Part shown: piece by piece, positions 16,688 to 25,503 of the stretch
Layout of the letters: each line of letters starts with the position of its first letter
Numbering within the stretch: position 1 is the stretch's first letter
Assembly: GCF_026719745.1 (NCBI RefSeq)
Contig: NZ_JAPPRQ010000053.1
Span: 124,001-188,000 of the forward strand
Length of the DNA stretch: 64,000 nt
Direction: 5' to 3'
Source: Clostridium sp. ZS2-4
Lineage (GTDB): Bacteria > Bacillota > Clostridia > Clostridiales > Clostridiaceae
Position numbers and translations under genes: made by a program
The notes under the pieces: model-generated
The model's database searches: none
Told to the model about the DNA's origin: nothing
The model's input: only the letters and a program-made list of their open reading frames with translations

Positions 16688-17455
16688 TTATTTATTTATA
16701 ATTTTAAAATTTTTCATAATATCATCAACTGATTGAATTACATCTATATCAGGTTCCCATATAGTACAAAGATATCTTGTATTGTCATCATAATAATCAA
16801 ATGTAAGTTGATAATGACCCAATTTAGGATTTCTTATTTTATTAATCAATTCCATTATTTTTTCAGATTCCTTTTGAATATCTATATTCTCTTTAACAAT
16901 CTCTACATCTAAACTAAAACTTATTTCTTCTGGATACTTCTTTTTTATTTCTTCATAGGTAGGCGTATATCCAAGCATATTATCTATATCTAAATCACTG
17001 TCACCACTTGGGCCTGCATATACTTCAAACTTCCTCACATCTTTTGGAAAAATATTTTCAATAATAGGTTTTAATTCTTCATATGCTGCTTCACGCCAAT
17101 ATACATCTAGATAAGTATCATAATATCCAGTTTCTTTATAATCTGAACCAAATGGATCATCAGCATAATTATCTTTAGGACATGCCGTTGTTCTAAACTT
17201 AAGACTTTTATCATCTTTAGGATATGCTGTTGTATCTATACGGATCTTTCCTATTTCTGGCATGCGATAGTGGGCATATGTTACAACAAATTCTTCCCCA
17301 TATTTTGCCTTTAAGTATTCCTGAACCTTTGTTTTTTCACGGTTAAGTATTCTCTTGTCTTCAGCACTGTTCATACATCCAATTAAATTCAGTGACAAAG
17401 TTATAGATAACAGCAATTTTAAAAACATCCAAAGTTTATTCTTTTGTTTTTTCAT
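16688..17455 (-). CDS. lipoprotein of unknown function
   Basis: A 255-residue exported protein. A basic start is followed by a hydrophobic stretch and lipobox NLIGCMNS. The first possible start is a TTG, but the following ATG has the ribosome site GGAGGG at proper distance. The mature part is acidic and mixed alpha/beta, with a duplicated pattern (RIDTTAYPKDDKSLKFRT and TACPKDNYADDP). It lies 24 bases before the truncated lipase gene on the same strand, an arrangement common for an effector and a surface immunity partner. That role is inference; no family was recognised. Confidence 0.7.
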   Translation of the reverse strand: MKKQKNKLWMFLKLLLSITLSLNLIGCMNSAEDKRILNREKTKVQEYLKAKYGEEFVVTYAHYRMPEIGKIRIDTTAYPKDDKSLKFRTTACPKDNYADDPFGSDYKETGYYDTYLDVYWREAAYEELKPIIENIFPKDVRKFEVYAGPSGDSDLDIDNMLGYTPTYEEIKKKYPEEISFSLDVEIVKENIDIQKESEKIMELINKIRNPKLGHYQLTFDYYDDNTRYLCTIWEPDIDVIQSVDDIMKNFKIINK

Positions 17456-17557
17456 CAATTTTTCCCTCCAGTTCTTTAAATCATTATGATTTCTTTATTA
17501 AGCCATAAAACTTGTCCTGTGCTAACCTTTTTTTTCCTCTTCAAGTATTTTTATTTT

Positions 17558-17627
17558 CATAACACATTAGCTTATTTACTTTACTGCTATCGCCCTTTAT
17601 GGTTGCTGTAAGTAGTTCTCTTTCAAA
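17558..17627. repeat. copy 2 of the diverged repeat of 15738-15806
   Basis: Encodes ERELLTATIKGDSSKVNKLMC on the minus strand. The pattern LLTAxxKGDxxKVNKL resembles the start of an ankyrin repeat. It is part of a decayed frame between two intact genes. Confidence 0.65.
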
Positions 17628-17663
17628 GCATCCAATAATTTTAACACGCCCATTTTTTGGTAT

Positions 17664-18188
17664 CTATAATTCCTCCTCATTTTGAAATTTACTTAAAATA
17701 AAACAAATTATCAACATTATAGCAAGAGTTAAAAAAAACACTGTGTTTCCTAATCTTGGTAGTGATTCATTCACAATCGCTATCACAATCTTAGAATTAT
17801 AATCAACCTTAAATTTATATATCCCCGATTGATCTATTTTGAATTTAAAAATACTTTTTGCATAACTGCTAAATTTATTCTTATATAGGTAAGCATACCT
17901 ATATTCTTTCAATTCAATTTCTTTCATTGATTGATCAAATATTTTAAATTCCAATTCTTTCAAATTCACTTCTGGATATATATATGGAGTATCTTTTCCT
18001 CCAAAATCACTCTCATATTCTTGATATACCATGTACTCTCCTTTATAAGGAAGATTGAGTTCTATTTCGTTAGGAGCAAAAAAGCAAATGCTTTTTGGCA
18101 TCCTAATTATGAAAAAAAAACCTATAAAAGACACGGCAATTATAGTAAAAATTAGTCTCTTTATAAATAAAGTTATCTTTTTTTTCAA
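17664..18188 (-). CDS. small membrane protein, unknown function
   Basis: 174 residues starting at TTG, with AGGAG about 8 bases upstream. One membrane helix is near residues 13-30 and a second near 145-166; between them is an extracellular beta-rich region (SGIYKFKVDYNSKIVIAIV). The topology and size recall lysozyme-inhibitor or immunity-type membrane proteins but give no firm family. It lies in the secretion island, on the same strand as its neighbours. Confidence 0.6.
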   Translation of the reverse strand: MKKKITLFIKRLIFTIIAVSFIGFFFIIRMPKSICFFAPNEIELNLPYKGEYMVYQEYESDFGGKDTPYIYPEVNLKELEFKIFDQSMKEIELKEYRYAYLYKNKFSSYAKSIFKFKIDQSGIYKFKVDYNSKIVIAIVNESLPRLGNTVFFLTLAIMLIICFILSKFQNEEEL

Positions 18189-18254
18189 AATATCTTCTCC
18201 TTTTCTTATTAACTTTAAACTTATTAGAGAATTGATTGCTAATGGTAACAGGAG

Positions 18255-18291
18255 ATTATATACAAATATAAGTTTTATATTTGTATATAAT
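18255..18291. terminator. A/T-rich hairpin upstream of the 17664-18188 gene
   Basis: Perfect 16-bp stem ATTATATACAAATATA / TATATTTGTATATAAT with a 5-base loop just past the stop of the DUF805-like gene. The all-A/T stem makes a terminator function uncertain. Confidence 0.5.
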
Positions 18292-18299
18292 CTAGATAA

Positions 18300-18611
18300 T
18301 TAATGTTCATCAGGAACAACAACACCTTTTTTAAATGCTAAAAGACACAATACATAAAAACCATAAAAAGGAATTAGCAATAGCCAAAAGTGATATCCTG
18401 GACGACCAAGATCATGTAATCTTTGAACCGTAAGACATACATAGATTATCAAAAACCCTATATATGCAATAATAGAAATAATGTGCGTAAAACTATTATT
18501 TATAAACATACTTAAAAAAATAATAATCACAAAGCTAAAAGCACCTAAAGCACTATATACATGATATTTAAGACGATTAGCATTGCCTTTGAAACTAAAT
18601 AATGTTTTCAT
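18300..18611 (-). CDS. DUF805-family membrane protein
   Basis: 103 residues with three to four membrane helices. The family signature is QRLHDLGRPGYHFWLLLIPF, with the conserved Arg-Leu-His-Asp and a following Trp; the N-terminus FSFKGNANRLKYH corresponds to the usual F-x-GR-x-R-R-x-x-F/Y start. DUF805 proteins are small inner-membrane proteins of unknown function, often near mobile or secretion genes. GAGGGGG precedes the ATG. It sits between the transporter and lipoprotein genes of the island. Confidence 0.8.
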   Translation of the reverse strand: MKTLFSFKGNANRLKYHVYSALGAFSFVIIIFLSMFINNSFTHIISIIAYIGFLIIYVCLTVQRLHDLGRPGYHFWLLLIPFYGFYVLCLLAFKKGVVVPDEH

Positions 18612-18649
18612 AATTTCACCCCCTCTCTATAAAGTTAAAATTTACTGTA

Positions 18650-18798
18650 CCCCCTTCTAATTATTAAATCACTTTTATATTTCCTATTGTCCTTTATGTT
18701 GTTGATTGAAAAGATGATAATATAGCCCTTTTCGTTGTATAAGCTTATCATGTGGACCAAATTCTACTAAGTTTTCTCTATCAAGTACCATAATAGCA
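18650..18798. repeat. 3' end of the HlyB-type gene, duplicated at 15927-16075 (copy B)
   Basis: This is the in-place copy, covering the last 38 codons or so of the transporter gene and 34 bases past its stop. See the copy at 15927-16075. Confidence 0.9.
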
Positions 18799-20102
18799 TC
18801 AGCATCTTTGATGGTAGAAAGCCTATGAGCTATAATCAATACTGTACGTCCATGACATATTTTTGAAAGATTTTTTTGTATGATATTTTCTGATTCATAA
18901 TCTAATGCAGATGTAGCTTCATCAAAGATAAGGATTGGTGGATTTGTTAAAAGTGCTCTTGCAATAGCAATACGTTGTCTTTGTCCTCCTGAAAGGGCTG
19001 TTCCTCTTTCACCTACTTGTGTGTCATACCCTTCTGGTAATTCTAAAATGAAATCATGAGCTCCTGCTACCTTCGCCCAATGAATAATTTCATCCATACT
19101 GGCCTCTGGTTTGTGAATACATATATTGTCTTTTACACTTCCATGAAAAAGGAAGTTTTCTTGTAATACTACTCCTATTTGACGTCTTAGCCAGAAAGGA
19201 TCTGCCAGCGAAATATCCACCCCATCTATCATAATTTTACCTGCTTCTGGAATGTATAGTCGTTGTATAAGTTTATTCAGTGTACTTTTTCCTGATCCAC
19301 TTCTACCTACAATCCCTATGGTCTTGCCTTGTGGTATTCTAAAAGACATGTTTCTTATGGCTTCTGGAACATCCATTCTATATCTAAATGTTACATTTTG
19401 AAATTCAATATGTCCTATAATATTTGGCAGCTTTGCTTTTTTCATATCCGAATGTGGCTCAGGTACTGCATTAAATATATCTGCAAGACGTTCAATTGAA
19501 ACGCTTGTTTGCTGAAATTCTTGCCATAGATTTACTAATCGAAGTATAGGACCACTTACTCTCCCTGATAACATTCTAAAGGCAATAAGTTGTCCAACAG
19601 TGATATCTCCTTTTATTACAAGATGTATTCCAACCCATAGTAAGATTAAATCTGTAGTTTGTTGTATGAATTGCCCTACTGCGTTGGCATTTCCCCCTAA
19701 TATAGATGTCTTAAAAGAAGCGCCTACATAATCAGCTATTTTATCTTCCCATCTTTTTTCACTTAAGGGCTCTAATGCAAATGATTTGATTGTTTGTACT
19801 CCAGATACGGATTCTACTAAGAAGTTTTGCATTTCTGCTCCATAATTGAACTTTTCTTTCAATTGATTTCTAAAAATAGGTGTAACGATTACTGATAATG
19901 CAATGAAAAACGGAAGAGAAAGTAATAATATGTTTGTAAGGGTTATATTATACATATACATATACATAACAACGATATATACAGATAAAAATAATATATC
20001 CAGTATAGATGATAGTGGTGCTCCTGTTAAAAATCTTCTTATATTCTCCACTTCTCTTACTCTTGCTATGGTCTCCCCTACTTGACGATTTTCAAAATAT
20101 CT
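18684..20102 (-). pseudogene. HlyB-type type I secretion ABC transporter, N-terminally truncated
   Basis: The frame carries the second half of the membrane domain and a full ATPase domain: Walker A GRSGSGKSTL, Q-loop QIGVVLQENFLF, signature LSGGQRQRIAIARAL, Walker B ILIFDEATSALD and H-loop IAHRLSTI. The first ATG is at 20051, but homology continues upstream to about 20102 (RYFENRQVGETIARVREVEN, a hallmark of HlyB/LktB proteins) and then stops abruptly at a TAG and a structured element. The N-terminal peptidase-like domain and first helices, about 250 residues, are missing. A product from 20051 (455 residues) would not form a normal transporter. It was the export ATPase for the RTX protein. 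Confidence 0.85.
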
Positions 20103-20109
20103 ATTTGAA

Positions 20110-20190
20110 AAACAAAAAAGCTAACCACATAGTAGTTAGCCGGTTACGCTACTGCATCCACATGACATAAGCGTCCAAATATAGTCATGT
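20110..20190 (-). other. structured element with terminator-like end at the break of the transporter gene
   Basis: On the minus strand a hairpin ACATGAC ... GTCATGT is followed by a linker (GGATGCAGTAGCGTAACCG) and a second hairpin GCTAAC ... GTTAGC followed by TTTTTTG. The truncation of the transporter gene coincides with its 3' side. Two small hairpins at an insertion point recall the ends of IS200/IS605-like elements or a small RNA with terminator; neither could be confirmed. Confidence 0.4.
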
Positions 20191-20263
20191 TTCTTCTGCT
20201 CTAACATAAATCTTAAAATTAATATATTTACCTATATTTCTACCGTCCTATAAGTTACTTTCA

Positions 20264-20313
20264 AATAGAATATGTAAGAATGATTGGAATATTCGGAATA
20301 TACATATTCTATT
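20264..20313. repeat. 13-bp inverted repeat in the gap between transporter and adaptor remnants
   Basis: AATAGAATATGTA and TACATATTCTATT are exact complements 24 bases apart, with GGAATATTC between. The 370-base gap 20103-20472 otherwise holds only A/T-rich sequence and the element at 20110-20190. Confidence 0.7.
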
Positions 20314-20472
20314 ATTATTTTACAATATTTTTAATGTTTTTTTTGTCGAAATTTGCAACTTTATTTATTTTTTTGTTTTTTATATAATTTATTCTATAAT
20401 AAAGTTTTAAAAGATAAACTTTGTTACATAGTATATATTCATAATTTTATAAACAGGAAGGATAAAATAACA

Positions 20473-20547
20473 ATGTTGGCAGAAAAAGAATATTTAAGAG
20501 ATCAGTATTTGAGACACTTATTTTTAAAGATTGGAGGGAAATTCTAA
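20473..20547 (+). CDS. 24-residue ORF coupled to the HlyD remnant
   Basis: ATG with the ribosome-like site AGGAAGGA encodes MLAEKEYLRDQYLRHLFLK plus five residues and stops with TAATG, sharing one base with the HlyD start. The overlap suggests translational coupling, so it may be the residual end of the gene that once preceded hlyD, or a leader peptide. It is too short to classify. Confidence 0.35.
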   Translation: MLAEKEYLRDQYLRHLFLKIGGKF

Positions 20548-21237
20548 TGCTATTGAAAAAAGATAATCTAGAACATGAATTTCTACCAGCGGCCCTGGAA
20601 ATTGTTGAAACACCAGCTTCTCCACTAGGTCGGTCAACTATATGGATTATATTCACAGCACTTGTTACAGCTATGTTATGGTCCTATTATGGTATGGTAG
20701 ACAAAGTAGCAGTAGCAAGAGGCAAAGGATAAAAATTTATCACAAGAAGTAATTACTATTCAAAAAAGATTAAGAGAAGCCAGGGAATCTGAATATAAAA
20801 CAAAGCAAGAAACATTAACATTTTCTATACTTCAAATCCAAAATGAAATTCAAAGTATGGAGTCTGAACTTGAAAAAATCCATAAATCTATTGATATCAT
20901 AAAACAAAACGAAAAATTATTAAAAACTCAATCTCAAGACAAACAAACAGCTGCATTAGACTTAGAAAAAATGAAGCAACAAGTTGAATTCTTATCAGAA
21001 GAAGAATTGACAGCCAAAAAACTATATGAAAGTGGAATTATTGCTAAAAAAGAATTGCAAGATAAAAGTCTTAAGTTAAGTTTAGCACAAAAAGAACTTG
21101 AAATTTAAAAAGTAAAAATACAACAAGAAAAGAATATGATACAAAATGATCAAAAAAAGCTTCAGAATGAATTAACATTACAACAAAACGAGTATGAAAC
21201 ACAGAAAATAAGAGAAGAAAGTTTGAAATTACGATAG
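20547..21237 (+). pseudogene. HlyD-type membrane-fusion protein, broken
   Basis: The frame begins at ATG 20547 (GGAGGG ribosome site) with an N-terminal cytoplasmic part and one membrane helix (IWIIFTALVTAMLWSYYG), then VDKVAVARGKG and a TAA at 20730. Downstream the sequence continues with a long coiled coil (SQEVITIQKRLREARESEYK; EELTAKKLYESGIIAKKELQ), typical of HlyD, with another TAA at 21106 and a final TAG at 21235. The lipoyl half-motif region between helix and coiled coil, and the entire C-terminal half, are missing. It is the adaptor of the same type I secretion system, on the opposite strand from the transporter, so the locus has also been rearranged. Confidence 0.8.
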
Positions 21238-21253
21238 GGCTATAAATAGATTT

Positions 21254-21305
21254 CAAGACTGTAAATAAGATTGTATAAATTAATCTCAATCTTTTTACAG
21301 TCTTG
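21254..21305. terminator. long hairpin between the HlyD remnant and hydF
   Basis: Arms CAAGACTGTAAA-AAGATTG pair with CAATCTT-TTTACAGTCTTG around a 13-base loop. Confidence 0.6.
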
Positions 21306-21307
21306 AG

Positions 21308-21344
21308 AAGTTTAAAGAGTGTATCCACTACACTCTTTAAACTT
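21308..21344. terminator. terminator of the hydrogenase maturation operon
   Basis: Perfect 16-bp stem AAGTTTAAAGAGTGTA / TACACTCTTTAAACTT with a 5-base loop, overlapping the last codons of hydF. Confidence 0.75.
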
Positions 21345-22533
21345 CTTTTAAGAAGATTTCCACGCTTCTATCAAGTATTCCAGTTAAATACGCCAATACA
21401 ACACCGTAATTTGTGATACAAACATTTTTTTCTCTGCACATATCTATTCGTGTAAGCATAGTTTTTCTGTTTAACATGCATGAGCCGCAGTGAATTACAA
21501 GATCATAATCCCCCAAATCCTCTGGAAAGTCGTGACCCATTTTAAATTCAAATTTCAAATCTTTGCCTGTATGTTTTCTTAACATTCTCGGAATTTTAAC
21601 TCTTCCTATATCCTCATGAGAATGGTTGTGGGTACAGCTTTCTGATATCAGTATTCTCGAATTTTCATCAAGTTCATCTATTTTAGAAATTCCTTCTAAA
21701 AATGCATCTATTTCTCCTTTATATCTGGCAAACAATATGGAGAAGCTTGTTAATTTTATGTGTTCTGGTACGATTTCACTTACTCTTTTAAAAGCTTGTG
21801 AATCAGTTACAACTAAATCCACATCTTTAATATCTTCAAGAGCTGACTCAAGTTCCGTATCTCTCACCACATAACTTTTTATACCATGATCCAAACAATC
21901 CCTGATAAGCTGAACCTGTGGAAGTATTATTCTTCCCTTTGGAGCCTCTGAATCTATTGGAACAACCATAATAACCTTACTATTATAAGGAAGCAAATCC
22001 CCAACGATAGGTATTTCCTTTTCTCCTTCTTCGATTCTCTTAATTAACTCGTCCTTTAAAAACAGAATATTTTCCTCTTTACTTGCTGACACAAAAATAG
22101 CATCATTAAATTTGCTTCTAACTTCTTCTAGTCTGTCTTCTGAAACAGTATCAATCTTATTTATTATGTGCATATATGGAATATTGTATTTTTTGAAACT
22201 TATTACAGTTTCCTTATAAGCATCCTCATCCATATCATTTATATCCATAACATATATAGCAAAATCAGTTCTTTCAAGTATTTTAAGACTTCTTTTAACT
22301 CTAAGCTCTCCAAGCTCTCCTATATCATCCAATCCAGCTGTATCTATAAAAACTACTGGACCTAATGGAATAAGTTCCATAGCTTTACTTACAGGATCTG
22401 TGGTAGTTCCTTTTACAGAAGATACTAAAGATATATCTTGACCAATGATAGCATTTAACAATGAAGATTTACCTGCATTTCGTTTTCCATATATAGCTAT
22501 ATGTTTTCTGTTTGCATTAGGTGTATTATTCAT
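21337..22533 (-). CDS. hydF: [FeFe]-hydrogenase maturation GTPase HydF
   Basis: 398 residues, the scaffold on which the 2Fe subcluster of the H-cluster is assembled before transfer to HydA. The N-terminal GTPase domain has G1 GKRNAGKSS (16-24), G3 DTAGLDD and G4 NKID (125-128). The C-terminal domain carries the iron-sulfur ligand pattern CxHx(n)HCxxC: Cys300-Thr-His302 and His348-Cys349-x-x-Cys352. AGGAGG precedes the ATG. It is the last gene of the maturation operon, 9 bases after hydG; the hydrogenase structural gene is not in the window. Confidence 0.96.
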   Translation of the reverse strand: MNNTPNANRKHIAIYGKRNAGKSSLLNAIIGQDISLVSSVKGTTTDPVSKAMELIPLGPVVFIDTAGLDDIGELGELRVKRSLKILERTDFAIYVMDINDMDEDAYKETVISFKKYNIPYMHIINKIDTVSEDRLEEVRSKFNDAIFVSASKEENILFLKDELIKRIEEGEKEIPIVGDLLPYNSKVIMVVPIDSEAPKGRIILPQVQLIRDCLDHGIKSYVVRDTELESALEDIKDVDLVVTDSQAFKRVSEIVPEHIKLTSFSILFARYKGEIDAFLEGISKIDELDENSRILISESCTHNHSHEDIGRVKIPRMLRKHTGKDLKFEFKMGHDFPEDLGDYDLVIHCGSCMLNRKTMLTRIDMCREKNVCITNYGVVLAYLTGILDRSVEIFLKEV

Positions 22534-22542
22534 TTCATCCTC

Positions 22543-23919
22543 CTATAAGTATAAATCTCGTTCTCCTTTTTTAAGCCTTTCTAAATTATCAAATACTAAC
22601 TTTTTCACGTCTTCTCTCTCTATTTTTGCTGCTTCCTCACGAATTAAAGCTTCACCTTTTTTATACAATTCTTCATCTCCATAATCCAAAATGAACTCCA
22701 TTAGTGTCATCATAGCATTAGGTCCACAAACATTTTGAATTTGGCCTGATTTTGCAAGTCTCATGAATCTATCACCAGTTCTTCCCTTTCTATAACAGGC
22801 AGTACAATAGCTTGGAATATACTTGTCATTAATTAATTCCTTTAAAACCTCCAATGGACTTCTGTGGTCTGCTAAATCAAATTGATCTACAACTTTTCCT
22901 TGTTCATGTTCCTTATATCCACCCACACCTGTACATGAACCTGCACTAATTTGAGAAACTCCGTATCTTAAAAGTTCTTTTCTCATTTCTGCACTTTCTC
23001 TTGTAGACATAATAATTCCTGTAAATGGAACTGCAATTCTTGTAATAGCTACTATCTTTTTAAACGTATCATCGTCTACTAAATATGGGAACGTCTCTAA
23101 ATCCATTCCTTCTGCCTTTCTAAGTCTTGGAAAAGATATAGTGTGGAATCCAACTCCATATTTTTCTTCCAGATGTTCATTGTGAAGCATCAAAGCTAAT
23201 ACTTCAAACTTAGGATCTGCGAGTCCAAATAGAACTCCACCACCCACATCGTCTATTCCACCTTCCATAGCTCTGTCAAAAGCAGTTAAATGATACTCAT
23301 AATCTCCCTTTATACATTTTGGATGCATTTTATCATAAGTAGGCTTATGGTAAGTTTCTTGGAATAATATATACGTTCCTATTTTTGCTTCCTTTAGTTT
23401 TCTATAATTTTCAACAGTTGTAGCTGCAATATTAACATTTATTCTTCTGATAACACCATTTTCATTTTCTGTTTTATAAACTGCATCTATAGCATCTAAA
23501 ATATAGTCTATATCACAATTTACAGGATCTTCTCCAGCTTCTAATGCTAATCTTTTATGACCCATCTTTTCAAGTATCTTAACCTCTTGTTGAATTTCTT
23601 CTCTTGTCAGCTTTCTTCTAGGAAATTCATTACATTTTTTATATCCACAATAAACACAATTATTCACACAATAGTTACTAACATATAAGGGTGCAAAAAC
23701 TACTATTCTATTTCCATAAATAGATTTTTTAATATCCCCTGCTATTTTGTACATTTCCTTTAACTGTTCTTCATCTTCAATTTGAAGTAATATAGCTATA
23801 TCTTTATGTGATAGTCCCTTTTTCTTTTCTGCCTTATCAAGAACCTTTTGAATTTCTTCCTGACTTGCTCCTTTAGCCTCTTCTAATAAACCTTCAATAT
23901 ACTCTTTATTTATAAACAT
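22543..23919 (-). CDS. hydG: [FeFe]-hydrogenase maturase HydG (tyrosine lyase, radical SAM)
   Basis: 458 residues. The radical-SAM cluster motif CX3CX2C is at Cys84, Cys88 and Cys91. The C-terminal CX2CX22C motif that binds the second cluster and distinguishes HydG from the thiamine enzyme ThiH is exact: Cys372, Cys375 and Cys398. HydG cleaves tyrosine to make the CO and CN ligands of the H-cluster. GGAGGAGG precedes the ATG; the hydE stop is one base away, so the two are tightly coupled. Confidence 0.97.
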   Translation of the reverse strand: MFINKEYIEGLLEEAKGASQEEIQKVLDKAEKKKGLSHKDIAILLQIEDEEQLKEMYKIAGDIKKSIYGNRIVVFAPLYVSNYCVNNCVYCGYKKCNEFPRRKLTREEIQQEVKILEKMGHKRLALEAGEDPVNCDIDYILDAIDAVYKTENENGVIRRINVNIAATTVENYRKLKEAKIGTYILFQETYHKPTYDKMHPKCIKGDYEYHLTAFDRAMEGGIDDVGGGVLFGLADPKFEVLALMLHNEHLEEKYGVGFHTISFPRLRKAEGMDLETFPYLVDDDTFKKIVAITRIAVPFTGIIMSTRESAEMRKELLRYGVSQISAGSCTGVGGYKEHEQGKVVDQFDLADHRSPLEVLKELINDKYIPSYCTACYRKGRTGDRFMRLAKSGQIQNVCGPNAMMTLMEFILDYGDEELYKKGEALIREEAAKIEREDVKKLVFDNLERLKKGERDLYL

Positions 23920-23920
23920 T

Positions 23921-24967
23921 CTATTTCCTCCTCCAATTTATATTATCCCCTCTTGACATATCAATGGAAAAACCAGCTCTGGTTATCCTTCCTTCTATGC
24001 ATTTTCTGCACTCTGCAGCTTCATCTCCTGTGCATATTTTTCCGTTATACAAAGAATATTTCTCTCTAACTGTCATTGGTGATAAATTAGGCATAACTAC
24101 ATTTCCACCAGCTTTTAATCCTTTTTCTCGTCCCAATGAATCTATAGTTCCTAAAGCAGTTGTTGCAGGCAGCAGAACATTTGGTAAAAGCAATCTTATA
24201 ATAGCCAGCAATATTACTGTTTTTTCTACTGTTCCATTCTTTTCATCAGCTAATGGTGTATCTTTATGTGATATAAATGGACCTATACCTATCATATGAG
24301 GCTGAAGCTCCTTCAAAAAATGTAGATCCTTTACAAAATCTTCATTAGTCTGTTCTGGAAGTCCTACCATAAAGCCAGCCCCTACTTGATATCCTATCTT
24401 CTTTAAATTCCACAAACATTCTCTTCTGTTTTCAAAACTAGCTTTAGGATGAAGTTTTTCATATAATTCCTTTGATGCAGTTTCATGTCTTAAAAGATAT
24501 CTGTCGGCTCCTGCATCATAATATTTTTTATAGGATTCATAAGACTTTTCTCCTATAGAAAGAGTTATCGCATTTTCCGGGAAATTATTCTTGATTTCTC
24601 TGATTATTTCTACCATTCTATCATCAGTATAAAAATCATCCTCTCCGCCTTGCAATACAAAAGTCTTATATCCCAGTCTGTCCCCTTCTTTACATGCAGA
24701 CAGAATTTCTTCTAAATTCAATCTATATCTGTCAGCCTTTTTATTTGAAGATCTAATACCACAATAGATACAATCTCTTTTGCAGTAATTAGTAAATTCT
24801 ATTAGACCTCTCATAAATACCTTGTTACCATAGGTTTTCATTCTGGTTTCATGAGCTTTATCTATTAAATAAGTTTTATCTTTTTCTTTCAAATTATTAA
24901 GTAAATCCAGTAATTTTTTTTCGTCTAAATAGTTTTCATTATATAATTTATCAATTAGTTTTCTCAT
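23921..24967 (-). CDS. hydE: [FeFe]-hydrogenase maturase HydE (radical SAM)
   Basis: 348 residues with the radical-SAM motif at Cys62, Cys66 and Cys69 (YCKRDCIYCG). A second, C-terminal set CX7CX2C (Cys312, Cys320, Cys323) matches the auxiliary cluster found in part of the HydE family. HydE acts in building the dithiomethylamine bridge of the 2Fe subcluster. Its position between a TM1266-like regulator and hydG, in a unit with hydF, confirms HydE over the related biotin synthase or PylB. The ribosome site is weak (AAGAGA), consistent with coupling to the gene 3 bases upstream. Confidence 0.96.
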   Translation of the reverse strand: MRKLIDKLYNENYLDEKKLLDLLNNLKEKDKTYLIDKAHETRMKTYGNKVFMRGLIEFTNYCKRDCIYCGIRSSNKKADRYRLNLEEILSACKEGDRLGYKTFVLQGGEDDFYTDDRMVEIIREIKNNFPENAITLSIGEKSYESYKKYYDAGADRYLLRHETASKELYEKLHPKASFENRRECLWNLKKIGYQVGAGFMVGLPEQTNEDFVKDLHFLKELQPHMIGIGPFISHKDTPLADEKNGTVEKTVILLAIIRLLLPNVLLPATTALGTIDSLGREKGLKAGGNVVMPNLSPMTVREKYSLYNGKICTGDEAAECRKCIEGRITRAGFSIDMSRGDNINWRRK

Positions 24968-24970
24968 AGT

Positions 24971-25219
24971 TTAAATCTCTTTCTTTGATATGGATGTTTT
25001 CACCATAACATTTTCAATATTCCCCAATTTACCTGTAAGGCTGTTTATTTCATTTAAGTCTCCAATAACAGTTATAGCTATTACTGATATACCTTCTTCA
25101 AAAGGGATTCCCATTCTTCCTCTAATAATCCCCTTAAAGCTTGCTACTACCTCATTAAATTCCAATTGGCACTTGGCAGGCTCTTCTAAAATGGCACTGA
25201 TTACAGCAATCTTTTTCAT
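24971..25219 (-). CDS. iron-only hydrogenase system regulator-like protein (TM1266 family)
   Basis: 82 residues with the beta-alpha-beta fold of ACT/NikR-C-like domains (MKKIAVISAILEEPAKCQ; ISVIAITVIGDLNEINSL). Small proteins of this type are encoded with hydrogenase maturation genes and are called putative system regulators, although no DNA-binding domain is present. AGGAGGAAGAGGAT precedes the ATG. It is the first gene of the operon, directly after the long attenuator leader. The activity is unknown. Confidence 0.88.
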   Translation of the reverse strand: MKKIAVISAILEEPAKCQLEFNEVVASFKGIIRGRMGIPFEEGISVIAITVIGDLNEINSLTGKLGNIENVMVKTSISKKEI

Positions 25220-25300
25220 ATCCTCTTCCTCCTATTAATTGAAACTTAACTTCAAGTACTGTACGTACTCTAGCTAGAAATTAATTAAACTTCCATATAA

Positions 25301-25399
25301 CAAAAAAACTTTCCTGTGAAAGGAAAGTTAGAATTCGTATAGAAAATAAACCCTGGATCTTCTCCATGGTATACTTATCCCTATGTCTAACTTCCTTTC
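25301..25399 (-). promoter_or_regulatory. riboswitch-like attenuator in the leader of the hydrogenase maturation operon
   Basis: On the minus strand GAAAGGAAGTTAG (25399-25387) can pair with CTAACTTTCC(TTTC) about 60 bases later, closing a domain that contains GTATA/TATAC and TGGA/TCCA helices. The same 3' strand also forms the first arm of an intrinsic terminator, AACTTTCC / GGAAAGTT with seven T, at 25329-25301. The two structures exclude each other. If a ligand stabilises the outer helix, the terminator cannot form and the hyd genes are transcribed. The core does not match TPP, SAM, T-box, purine, c-di-GMP or other classes that I can recall. Structure is read by eye. Confidence 0.6.
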
Positions 25400-25503
25400 A
25401 GATTAGATTTCTCTTTTCTGTTAGGTTATTATTTTTGTATGGAACAAATAATTAAAGATTTCTCTCTAAATATTTGAACCTGAATAATTGTTTCTTTATA
25501 AAT

